Origin: DATIXD01 sp035518875
GTDB lineage: Bacteria; Pseudomonadota; Gammaproteobacteria; Methylococcales; Methylococcaceae
Reading direction: 5' to 3'
NCBI GenBank assembly: GCA_035518875.1
Contig: DATIXD010000339.1
Span: forward strand, 1-9,275
Length of the DNA stretch: 9,275 nt
A program made the position numbers and the translations under genes. Of this stretch, positions 1 to 7,223 are shown piece by piece (positions within the stretch are counted from its first letter, which is position 1; each line of letters opens with the position of its first letter). Under the pieces are notes generated by a model. That model was not told the origin of the DNA. It worked only from the letters and a program-made list of their open reading frames with translations, and ran no database searches.

Positions 1-2198
1 TTCAGCACGCGGAACAGATTGGAAAAATCATCCGTCCACACCAGGCTCGCTGCCGGCGTCAACTGTTGCGCTAGCGCGGCTTCGATCGCCGGCTGTTTGA
101 GAAACGCCTGATTGCGGGTCAGTATCGCCCAGTCCGCTCCATAGAACGAAACGCCATCCGGCGAAGGCTCGGAGTGAACGATCAGGTATTGGTAGCCAAC
201 GCCCTCGGCCAGTCCCCTTGCCAAAGGCTTCAAGTCCAGATAGTGGTTCGAAATATTGATCACTAGCACGCCGTCCGGGCTCAGGTGGCGGGTGTACAAC
301 GCCAGGGCTTCGGCGGTCAGCAGATGGATGGGGATGGCGCCACCACTGAAGGCATCGAGAATCAATAGATCGAAGGCTTGGGGTGCTTCGCGCTCCAGCG
401 ATAGGCGCGCATCGCCTACCACGATGTTCCGTGCGGCCGGCGAATCGGCCAGATAGGTGAAGTACTCTTGCGCCAGCCGAACGACCGTGGGGTTGATCTC
501 GTAGATGCGGAAATGATCGCCGGGTTTGCCGTAGGCGAGGAGCGTGCCCGTTCCCAGGCCGACGAGCCCGATACGGCGGTTGCTCGTAGGGAAGGAATGG
601 TCGATCGCCAGGCCGATGCCAGAGGTGGGGCCGTAATAGGCGGTTGGCAGGTGCCGTTTTTGCGGGGCCAGAAACTGGAAGCCGTGGTCGATTGCGCCGT
701 GCCGCAGCACGCGCCGGCGCAATTCGGGATTATCCGCCGAGCGCTCCTCCACCCGCAGGACGCCGTAGAAATTGCGGGTGACAACGGTTTTTGCAGAAGC
801 GGTTTGATAAGCCTGATTGGCTAGCCTTCCCGCTAGAAAAGCCAAGGCCAGGAGAGACAGCAGCCGGATGACCGTTTTATGTCTTTTGTGGCGAAACGCC
901 TCCATGTCCTGAGCCAACGCGAGCAGGATCAGGGCGCAACAGGCGAACAGGCCGATGTGGAACTCGAAATACAGCGGGAACACGAGCGGCGCGAAGACGC
1001 CGACGAACACGCCACCCACCGCACCGCCGGCAGCGATCGCGAGATAATAGGCGGTCAGCCGCTCGGGATGCGGCCGCAAGCGGTAGAGCTCGCCATGGCA
1101 GCTCATGCAGCAGAAAAACAATCCCGCGCCGTAAACCCCGATCTGCCACTCCAGATCGATGGTGGACCCCTCGTATAACACCGTCACCAGTCCGAACGCG
1201 CCGGCGATGAGGGCGGGAATGAAAAGCCGCCGGGAATACCAGTTGCGGCGCGCGAAACAGAGAATGAAAGAGAGAAGATAAAGGCTCAGCGGTACAACCC
1301 ATAGGAAGGGCACACTGGCCGTGTCCTGGCATAGCTGATTGGTTACCGCCAAAAGCAGCGCGGAGGTCGCGGTCGGCAGGGCCAGCCAGAGAAACCAGCG
1401 AAGGGATGAGGGCACGGCATCGGACAGCTTAGCCCCGCCGTCCACCTCGGGGGTGGCGGCGATACTGCCGTTCAGTGCCATGCTCCGGTACTCGAACGCC
1501 AGCCAGCCGCACGCCAGCACGAAGAGTCTGAAGGCCCCCGACCAGCCGTCCGTTTGTTGGCTGAGTTTAAAATACGGTTCGAAGAAGAAAGGATAACTCA
1601 GGAGGGCAAACAACGACGCCAAGTTGGAAAGCGCGTATAAAGGGTAGGGGGAGCGGTCCGGACAGATCCGAACAAACCAGGCCTGTAATAGCGGACTGGT
1701 GGCCGCCAGCACGAAAAAGGGCAGTCCGACACTGCTTAACAACAACAGCAAGATCTTAAACGCCGGATCGCCGCTGTTCTCCGGCTTCCAGGTCTCGGCG
1801 GGGGTGATGGGCAGCATCAGCAGCGCCAACAGTAACAGGGCGACGTGAACGAATCCCTGATGCGCCGGTTTCAGCCGATAAAGGCTCAAGTGGGCATAGG
1901 AATATGCCGCCAGGAGGACCACCTGGAAGAACAGTACGCAGGTCGTCCAAACCGCGGGGCCACCACCGAACCAGGGCAGAATGAATTTGCCGATCAATGG
2001 TTCGACCTGAAAAAGAAGATAGGCGCCCGCGAAAATGGCGAAGGCGAAGAACAACCAGCGGAGGTTGCGCTCTTGATGGCGTCCCGTCCTGAGTCGAGCG
2101 TCTGGATTGTCGTGCGGGGCGTACGCCGCGTCGCCCGGTGGAACGGGCCGAGAAAACAGGCTTCCGCGCGGAAATAGTCCTTCGGAGTCTCTAGCCAT
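1..2198 (-). CDS. Membrane-fused spermidine-synthase-like protein (3' end cut by window edge)
   Basis: Reading the minus strand from the ATG at 2198 gives an open frame of about 732 codons running off the left edge. The start has a good ribosome site (AGGGGA, six bases upstream); a nearby ATG at 2202 runs into a stop after three codons. Residues 1-43 are a soluble polar lead. About 45-465 hold roughly a dozen hydrophobic segments with family-typical stretches such as FLWVVPLSLYLLSF and SCHGELYRLRPHPERLTAYY. From about 470 a Rossmann methyltransferase-like domain begins: NFYGVLRVEE, then the nucleotide-binding loop GLGTGT (about 545-550) with an acidic YEIN strand end, then LILDAFSGGAIP (about 617). 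The last visible residues, WTDDFSNLFRVL, resemble the usual end of the family, so little is missing. Relatives are annotated as fused MFS/spermidine synthase. Of the DSxDP active-site motif of true aminopropyltransferases only the first Asp remains, so polyamine synthesis is not assured. It is divergent from glgA with no evident functional link. Confidence 0.9.
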   Translation of the reverse strand, partial: MARDSEGLFPRGSLFSRPVPPGDAAYAPHDNPDARLRTGRHQERNLRWLFFAFAIFAGAYLLFQVEPLIGKFILPWFGGGPAVWTTCVLFFQVVLLAAYSYAHLSLYRLKPAHQGFVHVALLLLALLMLPITPAETWKPENSGDPAFKILLLLLSSVGLPFFVLAATSPLLQAWFVRICPDRSPYPLYALSNLASLFALLSYPFFFEPYFKLSQQTDGWSGAFRLFVLACGWLAFEYRSMALNGSIAATPEVDGGAKLSDAVPSSLRWFLWLALPTATSALLLAVTNQLCQDTASVPFLWVVPLSLYLLSFILCFARRNWYSRRLFIPALIAGAFGLVTVLYEGSTIDLEWQIGVYGAGLFFCCMSCHGELYRLRPHPERLTAYYLAIAAGGAVGGVFVGVFAPLVFPLYFEFHIGLFACCALILLALAQDMEAFRHKRHKTVIRLLSLLALAFLAGRLANQAYQTASAKTVVTRNFYGVLRVEERSADNPELRRRVLRHGAIDHGFQFLAPQKRHLPTAYYGPTSGIGLAIDHSFPTSNRRIGLVGLGTGTLLAYGKPGDHFRIYEINPTVVRLAQEYFTYLADSPAARNIVVGDARLSLEREAPQAFDLLILDAFSGGAIPIHLLTAEALALYTRHLSPDGVLVINISNHYLDLKPLARGLAEGVGYQYLIVHSEPSPDGVSFYGADWAILTRNQAFLKQPAIEAALAQQLTPAASLVWTDDFSNLFRVL

Positions 2199-2457
2199 GC
2201 ATCTTCCCCTCATGCCTGCAAGGCAAGTAACAGGCATCATCTTATTGTTATATTTGGCTTTCTTGTTCTCTTGCGGCAGGCGATAAGCCCGCCCGTCGAG
2301 CTCGGTTCAATGTACCATAAACCGACAGGGCGCTTGATCCGAAGGACGACGTCGGGCAGATTTCTCGATGACTACGACTGCGGCGCGTTTCCAGGGGCAA
2401 GCGGATGACTTAAACTAGCCCGATTTAACAAACCCTCAAGACTCGATCAAAGGCGAC
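2199..2457. promoter_or_regulatory. Divergent intergenic region, promoters for the flanking genes
   Basis: This 259-base spacer lies between two genes transcribed away from each other, so it must contain both start regions unless the RNAs begin farther away. An AT-rich patch at about 2238-2255 reads TATAAC on the minus strand and is a possible -10 element for the membrane protein, but no convincing -35 accompanies it. On the glgA side, AAAGG at 2449-2453 lies only four bases before the ATG and serves as a modest ribosome site. The AT-rich stretch around 2408-2432 could hold a glgA promoter, but I cannot assign its elements. I see no gene or long repeat here. Confidence 0.35.
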
Positions 2458-4701
2458 ATGGCTAAGAAAACTCCAAATTCGAAAGACAAGCAAGCGCAGC
2501 ACAAACAGGCTTCACCGGCCAGCAACGAAAGTCGCGTGGAAGCGGCGAAGGGCGCGGCCGGTTCCGGGCCGGACTCAAATGGGCCGGTCGAATCGAAAGC
2601 CGCGCCCGGTAAGGGTGGCCCCCCTCAGGGCAGCGTTGCAGCGTCCTCCGACACCTCATCCGCAAAGACCAGCGTTCTCCCGGAGGCGAAAGCCAAGGCG
2701 GTTGAGCCCAAGCCGCTAGTTCCGGATTCAGCGCCAGCCTCCGCACAAACCGCTCCCGCTAAGATTGTTGCCTCCGAGCCCGTGCAACCCGCAGTGGAAA
2801 AGGCCAAGATCGGGGAGCTTGCCAGCGGGCCGGCGCCTTCGACCCAGAAAGGTGCTAAAGACAAGGCCGAAAAACCGCCTGTCGCGCAACCGGTGAAGGC
2901 GGCCAGCGTGTCCGAACCTGCGAGCGCGCCCAAGAAACCAGCCGCGGGCATCGAAAGTCCGCGCGGGGATGCCAAGCCCGCCCGTCCGCCGAGCTTTCCC
3001 ACTGAGGCGGAGTTCATGGCGAACCTGCCCCCGCTGCCGACCGAGGAGGTCATCGACGAAAGCCAAGAGGCCGAATTTCTGCAGGCGGTGGAGGCGGAAT
3101 TCAAGGATCTGCCGACCGTGGAGGAAGCCGCCCCGGCGCCGGCATGGGAAACCGTCGAGGTCGTCGAGCCGGAGCCAGCCCCCGAGCCTCAGCCGAATCA
3201 TGTGCCCCCGGCCTACGTGATTCCTTCCATGTACATCGTGCAGATCACGCCTGAATTGGCGCCGGTCGCAAAAGTGGGCGGCCTCGCCGATGTGGTATTC
3301 GGCCTGAGCAGCGAGCTGGAAATTCGCGGCAATCATGTCGAGATCATCCTGCCCAAATACGATTGCCTACGCTACGACCATATCTGGGGGTTGTGCGAAA
3401 CGTATAGTGACCTGTGGGTGCCCTGGTACGGAGGAGCGATCCATTGCACGGTGTTCTTCGGCTTCGTACACGGGCGCAAATGCTTTTTCATCGAGCCCCA
3501 TTCCGCCGACAATTTTTTCAACCGGGGCGGCATCTACGGGTTCAACGACGATGTCATGCGCTTCGCCTTTTTCAGCCGTGCAGCCATGGAATTTCTGTGG
3601 AAAGCCGGCAAGCAGCCGGAAATCATCCATTGTCACGATTGGCAGACGGCGCTGGTGCCGGTGTTCCTTTTCGAAATCTATCAACATCTGGGTATGCGGC
3701 ATCCCAGAACGTGCTTCACCATCCACAATTTCAAGCACCAGGGGGTGACGGGCGCGCAGCTGCTCAACGCCACCGCGCTGCACCGGCCCGAGTACTATTT
3801 CCACTACGACCGCATGCGCGACAATCACAATCCCCATGCGCTCAACATGATGAAGGCCGGGGTGGTGTATTCCAATTTCGTCACCACCGTTTCCCCTCGC
3901 CATGCCATGGAGGCGAAGGATCAGGGCCAGGGTTTCGGACTGGAGCCGACCCTGCACATTCATCACCTGAAATACGGTGGCGTGGTGAACGGCATCGATT
4001 ACGAGTTCTGGAATCCGGAAATCGACCGCTATATTCCCTTCCACTACACCGTCGACAACCTCGACGAAAAGTACAAGAACAAGAAAGCGCTGCGCGATCG
4101 GCTTTGGATCGCCGACAATGAAAAACCCGTCGTCGCCTTCGTCGGCCGGCTCGATCCGCAGAAGGGGCTGGAGCTGATCCGTCACGCAATCTTTTACACC
4201 TTGCAGCGGGGTGGGCAATTCGTGCTGCTCGGGTCCAGCCCGGATGGGCAGATCAACAATTATTTCTGGAGCCTGAAGCATCAGTTCAACGAGCATCCGG
4301 ACTGCCATATCGAAATCGGCTTCAACGAGGAACTCTCTCACCTGATTTACGCGGGCGCGGACATGATGATCGTCCCTAGCCGTTTCGAACCCTGCGGCCT
4401 GGCCCAGCTCATCGCCATGCGCTATGGCACCGTTCCCATAGTCCGGGAAATCGGCGGGCTGGCAGACACCGTGGTCGACAAGGACTATTCCCCCAAGCCA
4501 TTGCACGAGCGCAACGGCTACGTGTTCAGGGATTACGACGGTAAGGGGCTGGAGTTCGCGCTGGGCCGGGCGATCAGTTGCTATTACGAGTATCCCGAAC
4601 ATTTCCGGGAACTGATGAAAAACGCCATGCGCTCAGATTATTCCTGGAAAAATCCTGGGCAGGACTACCTCAACATCTACGATTACATTCGGGACAAATA
4701 G
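2458..4701 (+). CDS. glgA: Glycogen synthase (GT5) with long disordered N-terminal extension
   Basis: This cytoplasmic enzyme adds glucose from a nucleotide sugar, normally ADP-glucose in bacteria, to the growing alpha-1,4-glucan chain. Residues 258-747, starting at MYIVQITPELAP, make a complete GT5/GT-B catalytic region of 490 residues, the normal size of the family. Visible landmarks are K272-VGGLADVV, the sugar-nucleotide loop equivalent to E. coli Lys15; GRLDPQKGL with R564 and K569, which match the phosphate-binding Arg/Lys pair; and E644 in EPCGL, equivalent to E. coli Glu377, followed by a GGLADTV turn. The first 257 residues are unusual: a Lys/Ala/Pro/Ser-rich low-complexity segment to about 170, then an acidic part with FPTEAEFMANLPPLP and repeated Glu/Pro. 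The ATG at 2458 has AAAGG just upstream, whereas the internal ATG at 3229 has no ribosome site, so the long form is preferred. The GH13 gene follows 85 bases downstream in the same direction. Family assignment is very secure; the role of the extension is unknown. Confidence 0.96.
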   Translation: MAKKTPNSKDKQAQHKQASPASNESRVEAAKGAAGSGPDSNGPVESKAAPGKGGPPQGSVAASSDTSSAKTSVLPEAKAKAVEPKPLVPDSAPASAQTAPAKIVASEPVQPAVEKAKIGELASGPAPSTQKGAKDKAEKPPVAQPVKAASVSEPASAPKKPAAGIESPRGDAKPARPPSFPTEAEFMANLPPLPTEEVIDESQEAEFLQAVEAEFKDLPTVEEAAPAPAWETVEVVEPEPAPEPQPNHVPPAYVIPSMYIVQITPELAPVAKVGGLADVVFGLSSELEIRGNHVEIILPKYDCLRYDHIWGLCETYSDLWVPWYGGAIHCTVFFGFVHGRKCFFIEPHSADNFFNRGGIYGFNDDVMRFAFFSRAAMEFLWKAGKQPEIIHCHDWQTALVPVFLFEIYQHLGMRHPRTCFTIHNFKHQGVTGAQLLNATALHRPEYYFHYDRMRDNHNPHALNMMKAGVVYSNFVTTVSPRHAMEAKDQGQGFGLEPTLHIHHLKYGGVVNGIDYEFWNPEIDRYIPFHYTVDNLDEKYKNKKALRDRLWIADNEKPVVAFVGRLDPQKGLELIRHAIFYTLQRGGQFVLLGSSPDGQINNYFWSLKHQFNEHPDCHIEIGFNEELSHLIYAGADMMIVPSRFEPCGLAQLIAMRYGTVPIVREIGGLADTVVDKDYSPKPLHERNGYVFRDYDGKGLEFALGRAISCYYEYPEHFRELMKNAMRSDYSWKNPGQDYLNIYDYIRDK

Positions 4702-4718
4702 GCCTTCGGCGGGTGACG

Positions 4719-4749
4719 TCCTTCGGCTTCGCTAACGCTACGCTCAGGA
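4719..4749. repeat. REP-like imperfect inverted repeat
   Basis: In the gap between glgA and the GH13 gene, arms TCCT (4719-4722) and AGGA (4746-4749) enclose a CTTCGGCTTCGC / GCTACGCTCAGG type core. Read on the minus strand it follows the pattern TCCTGAGC...GAAGCCGAAGGA, a form I recognise from dispersed intergenic repeats in many bacteria, here with a longer centre. CCTTCGGC also occurs as a direct pair at 4703-4710 and 4720-4727. Such elements may act as transcript stabilisers or weak terminators. Only one copy is in the window, so its repeat status is inferred. Confidence 0.4.
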
Positions 4750-4786
4750 ATAACCCTCCCTCCGATGGCTAGGACAGGATTTTTGC

Positions 4787-6058
4787 ATGCGCATTTACAA
4801 TCTTTTCCCGCTGCTCGCGGGGCCGTTCAAAAACTGGCAACCGCACTTGGTGCGGGCGGCGGAGATGGGGTTTAACTGGATTTTCGTCAACCCGATTCAG
4901 AAGCTCGGGCGCTCCGGCAGCCTTTATTCGATCAGGGATTATTTCCAGATCAACCCGGCCTTTTGCGCGCGCGGTTCCATCTCGCCCGAGGAGCAGGTCC
5001 GCACGGTGGTCGCCGAGGCCGAGCACTTGGGTTTGGGGATGATGATCGATCTGGTCATCAACCACTGCGCCTACGATTCGGAATTGCTCAAACAGCATCC
5101 CGAGTGGTTCGTGAAAGAAGCCGGGCACATCGCCCATCCCTATTGCATGCATGACGGCGAAAAAGTCGTATGGCGCGACCTCGCCCAGTTCGATCACCAC
5201 CACTCGCAGGACGCCGAGGGTTTGTATCTTTATTGCCGGGAGATCGTGAGTTATCTGATCGGGCTCGGTTTCAAGGGTTTTCGCTGCGATGCAGCCTATC
5301 AAATTCCAGGCGCTTTCTGGCATCGGCTGATCGAGGAGACCAAGCGCAACCATCCCGATGTGGTGTTCATCGCCGAAACACTCGGTTGCTCCGCCGATCA
5401 GACGCGCCAAACTGCCCAGGCGGGTTTCGACGCCATCTTCAACAGCTCCAAGTGGTGGGATTTCGAAAGCCCCTGGCTGCTCGAGCAATATCATCTGACC
5501 CGGTCTACGGCGCCTTCGATCGGCTTTCCCGAGAGTCATGACACCCCGAGGCTCTATGCGGAGTCTCACCGGAACCTGGATGCCATGAAGCAGCGTTATC
5601 TGTTCGCGGCCCTGTTTTCGTCAGGGGTGATGATGCCGATGGGCTTCGAGTTCGGCTTCGAGAAGCCGTTGCATGTGGTCGAAACCAAACCGGCCGACTG
5701 GGAAAACACCGGTGTCGATCTCACCGTCTTTATCCGTGAGGTCAACCACATCAAGAGACACCATCGGGTTTTTCAGGAGGAGAGCATTACCCAGGTTTGG
5801 TCGCATCCCAATCCGGCCGTCCTGATTCTTTGGAAGGCCGTCATCGGGAGTGCCTCCGAGGCTCTGATCATCCTGAACAAGGATACCTGGAACCGCCAGC
5901 ATTGCCACGTCGAAGATCTCTACCATTATGTCCAAAGCCCGCCGCCGCTGGTCGACGTGTCGCCGCAGTGGCCCATGGAACATCTGCCGACGCCTTTCGA
6001 TTATGAGCTGATGCCCGGAATGGGGCGGGTGTTGGTGACGGGAAAGGGCCTGGTCTGA
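4787..6058 (+). CDS. GH13 alpha-amylase-family glucan-active enzyme
   Basis: This 423-residue protein has the (beta/alpha)8 GH13 signature in order: region I DLVINH (D88 to H93), the nucleophile in FRCDAAY (D168), the general acid/base in FIAETLG (E197) and the transition-state Asp in PESHDTPR (H251, D252). All three catalytic carboxylates are present, so the enzyme should be active on alpha-glucosidic bonds. A short B-domain-like insert (about 95-140) and a compact C-terminal beta region (about 345-423) complete it; there is no signal peptide, so it acts in the cytoplasm. The FRCDAAY...FIAETLGC...FNSSKWWDF pattern differs from classical secreted amylases and resembles GH13 domains I associate with bacterial glycogen/GlgE-type genes; exact specificity (hydrolase, debranching or transferase) cannot be read from sequence. 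The ATG at 4787 follows an AGGACAGGA stretch about ten bases upstream. Position behind glgA suggests a shared transcript and a role in glycogen metabolism. Confidence 0.92.
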   Translation: MRIYNLFPLLAGPFKNWQPHLVRAAEMGFNWIFVNPIQKLGRSGSLYSIRDYFQINPAFCARGSISPEEQVRTVVAEAEHLGLGMMIDLVINHCAYDSELLKQHPEWFVKEAGHIAHPYCMHDGEKVVWRDLAQFDHHHSQDAEGLYLYCREIVSYLIGLGFKGFRCDAAYQIPGAFWHRLIEETKRNHPDVVFIAETLGCSADQTRQTAQAGFDAIFNSSKWWDFESPWLLEQYHLTRSTAPSIGFPESHDTPRLYAESHRNLDAMKQRYLFAALFSSGVMMPMGFEFGFEKPLHVVETKPADWENTGVDLTVFIREVNHIKRHHRVFQEESITQVWSHPNPAVLILWKAVIGSASEALIILNKDTWNRQHCHVEDLYHYVQSPPPLVDVSPQWPMEHLPTPFDYELMPGMGRVLVTGKGLV

Positions 6059-6104
6059 GAATGGCCTCCATCGGCGCCAGCTCAAAGGCGCGCTCGGCCA
6101 AACG

Positions 6105-6130
6105 AACGGGCGGCCTTAGCCGCCCCCGTT
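6105..6130. terminator. Hairpin between convergent genes, possible bidirectional terminator
   Basis: GGGCGGC (6108-6114) pairs with GCCGCCC (6119-6125) around a four-base loop. An alternative pairing, AACGGGCGGC with GCCG-CC-CCCGTT, extends the stem with a two-base bulge. It sits between the GH13 gene and the DUF4126 gene, and the DUF4126 stop codon lies in the loop. Neither strand has a clear T-run after the stem, so it may be a weak terminator or only an mRNA-end stabiliser. Confidence 0.4.
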
Positions 6131-6769
6131 GCGCTGTTCCAGCTTCGGAAGCGATTCTTCCTTTCCGCCGCCGAATAGTCTCGCCAGCGTTCCGAATACC
6201 TTCTTGATTCCCCGCCATAGCTTCGGCAGCAGCCAAATCATCAGTAACACAAACACGATCAAAAAGCCGATGAACAGGACGGGATGGTGCAGCGACGCCC
6301 ACACGCCGGCGATGACGGCGATGTCCTCGGCAATGGACGCAGTCCAGTTGCTGAATGGCTCCGGCGAAGTGTTGATGAGAACCCGGGTTCCCGCCTTGGT
6401 GGCGTGAGTGCCGGCGGCAAGCCCGCCGCCGAGGATGGCGGCGGTGATTTCCGCCGCCGGGCTGAGCTCCCCGATGGCGCCTGCCGCCAACATCGCGCCG
6501 GCGGGAATCCGGATGAAGGTGTGAATCGCGTCCCAGCCGGTGTCCACGCCCGGCGTCTTGTCTGCGAAAAACTCCACGCAATACATCAACCCCGCCGCGC
6601 CGATCACCAAAGGATGAGTCAACACTTCCAGGCCGGGGGGCAGGGTGATGTCGCCGGTGGTGCCCAGAATGCCCAAAGTCAGCAAAGTGGCATAGAGGTT
6701 GATGCCGCTGGCCCAGGCCACGCCCATCGTGAGCGCAAGGGTCTGGGAGATGTGGTTGAGGGTTTCCAT
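6116..6769 (-). CDS. DUF4126 family integral membrane protein
   Basis: This 217-residue membrane protein has the conserved landmarks of DUF4126 proteins: SGINLYAT (21-28) after an N-terminal hydrophobic stretch, YCVEFFADKTPGVDTGWD (63-80) followed by an Ile/Pro/Ala segment, a Gly/Ala-rich membrane pair with THATKAGTR (121-129), SPEPFSNW (135-142), and a final strong hydrophobic segment at about 163-182. The last 35 residues are a charged, glycine-ending cytoplasmic-looking tail. I count about five or six membrane passes. Acidic and His/Lys residues inside the Gly-rich segments are typical of the family, whose biochemical role is not established. The ATG at 6769 has a GGGGAA ribosome site about seven bases upstream. 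It is transcribed alone, converging on the GH13 gene, so context gives no function. Confidence 0.88.
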   Translation of the reverse strand: METLNHISQTLALTMGVAWASGINLYATLLTLGILGTTGDITLPPGLEVLTHPLVIGAAGLMYCVEFFADKTPGVDTGWDAIHTFIRIPAGAMLAAGAIGELSPAAEITAAILGGGLAAGTHATKAGTRVLINTSPEPFSNWTASIAEDIAVIAGVWASLHHPVLFIGFLIVFVLLMIWLLPKLWRGIKKVFGTLARLFGGGKEESLPKLEQRNGGG

Positions 6770-6840
6770 CGGTTATTCCCCGTGTCTTGAACGGTACTGC
6801 AAGCGTATCACGGCGCCATCGCCGCTGACCATCGAAAGAC

Positions 6841-6866
6841 CGGAGGATGCCGTTACACAACCTCCG
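6841..6866. promoter_or_regulatory. Inverted repeat upstream of DUF4126 gene, possible operator
   Basis: A perfect six-base inverted repeat, CGGAGG and CCTCCG, is separated by 14 bases and lies about 72 bases before the DUF4126 start codon. Spacing and position would suit a dimeric regulator or an mRNA hairpin. A repeat this short can occur by chance, and no regulator gene is adjacent. Confidence 0.2.
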
Positions 6867-7061
6867 CCCGACTATTACCTTGATAACCGAATCTTGGCCG
6901 AACTGTGGCCAAAAGCGGATCATATCAGCCAAGAAATTTTGTACAGGACGGTACGAACACGAAATCAAAAAACAAGACGACGTAATCGCCTAACTCCAAG
7001 CGCTTTATTAATGGGCGACGGAGATCGAGCGAGCCCGTTAACACCTGACAAAATTACTATG

Positions 7062-7089
7062 TTGAATTTTCCCCCAATTGGCGTACAAA
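7062..7089 (+). promoter_or_regulatory. Possible sigma70-like promoter for the GDSL leader
   Basis: TTGAAT (7062-7067) and TACAAA (7084-7089) are 16 bases apart and each match four of six consensus positions. A transcript would start near 7096, just before the GNRA-capped hairpin. The match is only moderate; the support comes mainly from its placement directly upstream of the structured leader. Confidence 0.25.
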
Positions 7090-7101
7090 TCGGATCGAAT
7101 T

Positions 7102-7168
7102 AAACCTATCGAGAGATAGGCACAGAGATTTATGGGTACAAAGACTCCGGGAAGTCGGGCTGCCGAGT
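7102..7168 (+). promoter_or_regulatory. Candidate c-di-GMP-I (GEMM)-like riboswitch aptamer
   Basis: AAACC leads into a perfect six-pair hairpin, CCTATC-GAGA-GATAGG (7105-7120), capped by a GNRA tetraloop. Then follow CACAGAGATTTATGGG (7121-7136), a small stem GACT/AGTC (7143-7146 and 7153-7156), and AGTCGGGCTGCCGAG (7153-7167). Order and spacing match the GEMM layout as I know it: AAACC-stem-GNRA-stem-GG, GACGCAAAGCCACGGG, then AGCCGGGTTGCCGA. The final block differs from that pattern at only two of 15 positions. Against it, the 5' CACAGGGC segment, which carries the ligand-contacting G20 in the Vibrio aptamer, is not recognisable, and the second helix with the tetraloop receptor is short. 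It could be a divergent or degenerate riboswitch, or another structured leader. It lies about 225 bases before the GDSL start codon. Confidence 0.35.
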
Positions 7169-7174
7169 GTTACC

Positions 7175-7206
7175 CTGTTACCTATACGCAGTGAGGTTCA
7201 GTTTTT
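7175..7206 (+). terminator. Weak intrinsic terminator or attenuator in the leader
   Basis: CTG-TT-ACCT (7175-7183) pairs with AGGT-T-CAG (7194-7201) around a ten-base loop, giving seven pairs with a small internal loop, directly followed by TTTTT (7202-7206). TACCC at 7171-7175 can instead pair with GGGTA at 7134-7138 inside the candidate aptamer. That would be a simple switch between aptamer folding and the downstream hairpin. The stem is weak, so real termination is uncertain. Confidence 0.3.
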
Positions 7207-7223
7207 CTGTTCTTGAGGAAATA

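Noticed and set aside
468..1596. Several plus-strand open frames of 85-118 codons
   Set aside because: All are antisense to the continuous membrane/spermidine-synthase-like frame, whose minus-strand translation shows clear family motifs.
2625..3336. Two overlapping minus-strand open frames opposite the GlgA extension
   Set aside because: Their Ala/Gly/Ser-rich or Arg/His-rich translations mirror the low-complexity sense strand; the sense frame continues directly into the GT5 domain and has the ribosome site.
3367..4602. Open frame of about 411 codons on the minus strand
   Set aside because: It is antisense to the conserved catalytic part of glgA, matches no family I recognise, and follows from the high GC codon pattern of the coding strand.
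4703..4727. CCTTCGGC direct pair as the beginning of a CRISPR or tandem array
   Set aside because: Only two eight-base copies occur, without regular longer repeats or spacers.
6894..6912. TTGGCC/GGCCAA hairpin as a terminator
   Set aside because: No gene ends nearby on the plus strand and no T-run follows on either strand in a useful orientation; it is kept only as a dyad.
6699..7103. Plus-strand open frame of 134 codons
   Set aside because: It begins inside the DUF4126 gene on the opposite strand and runs into spacer sequence; its translation has no recognisable domain and its start lacks a ribosome site.
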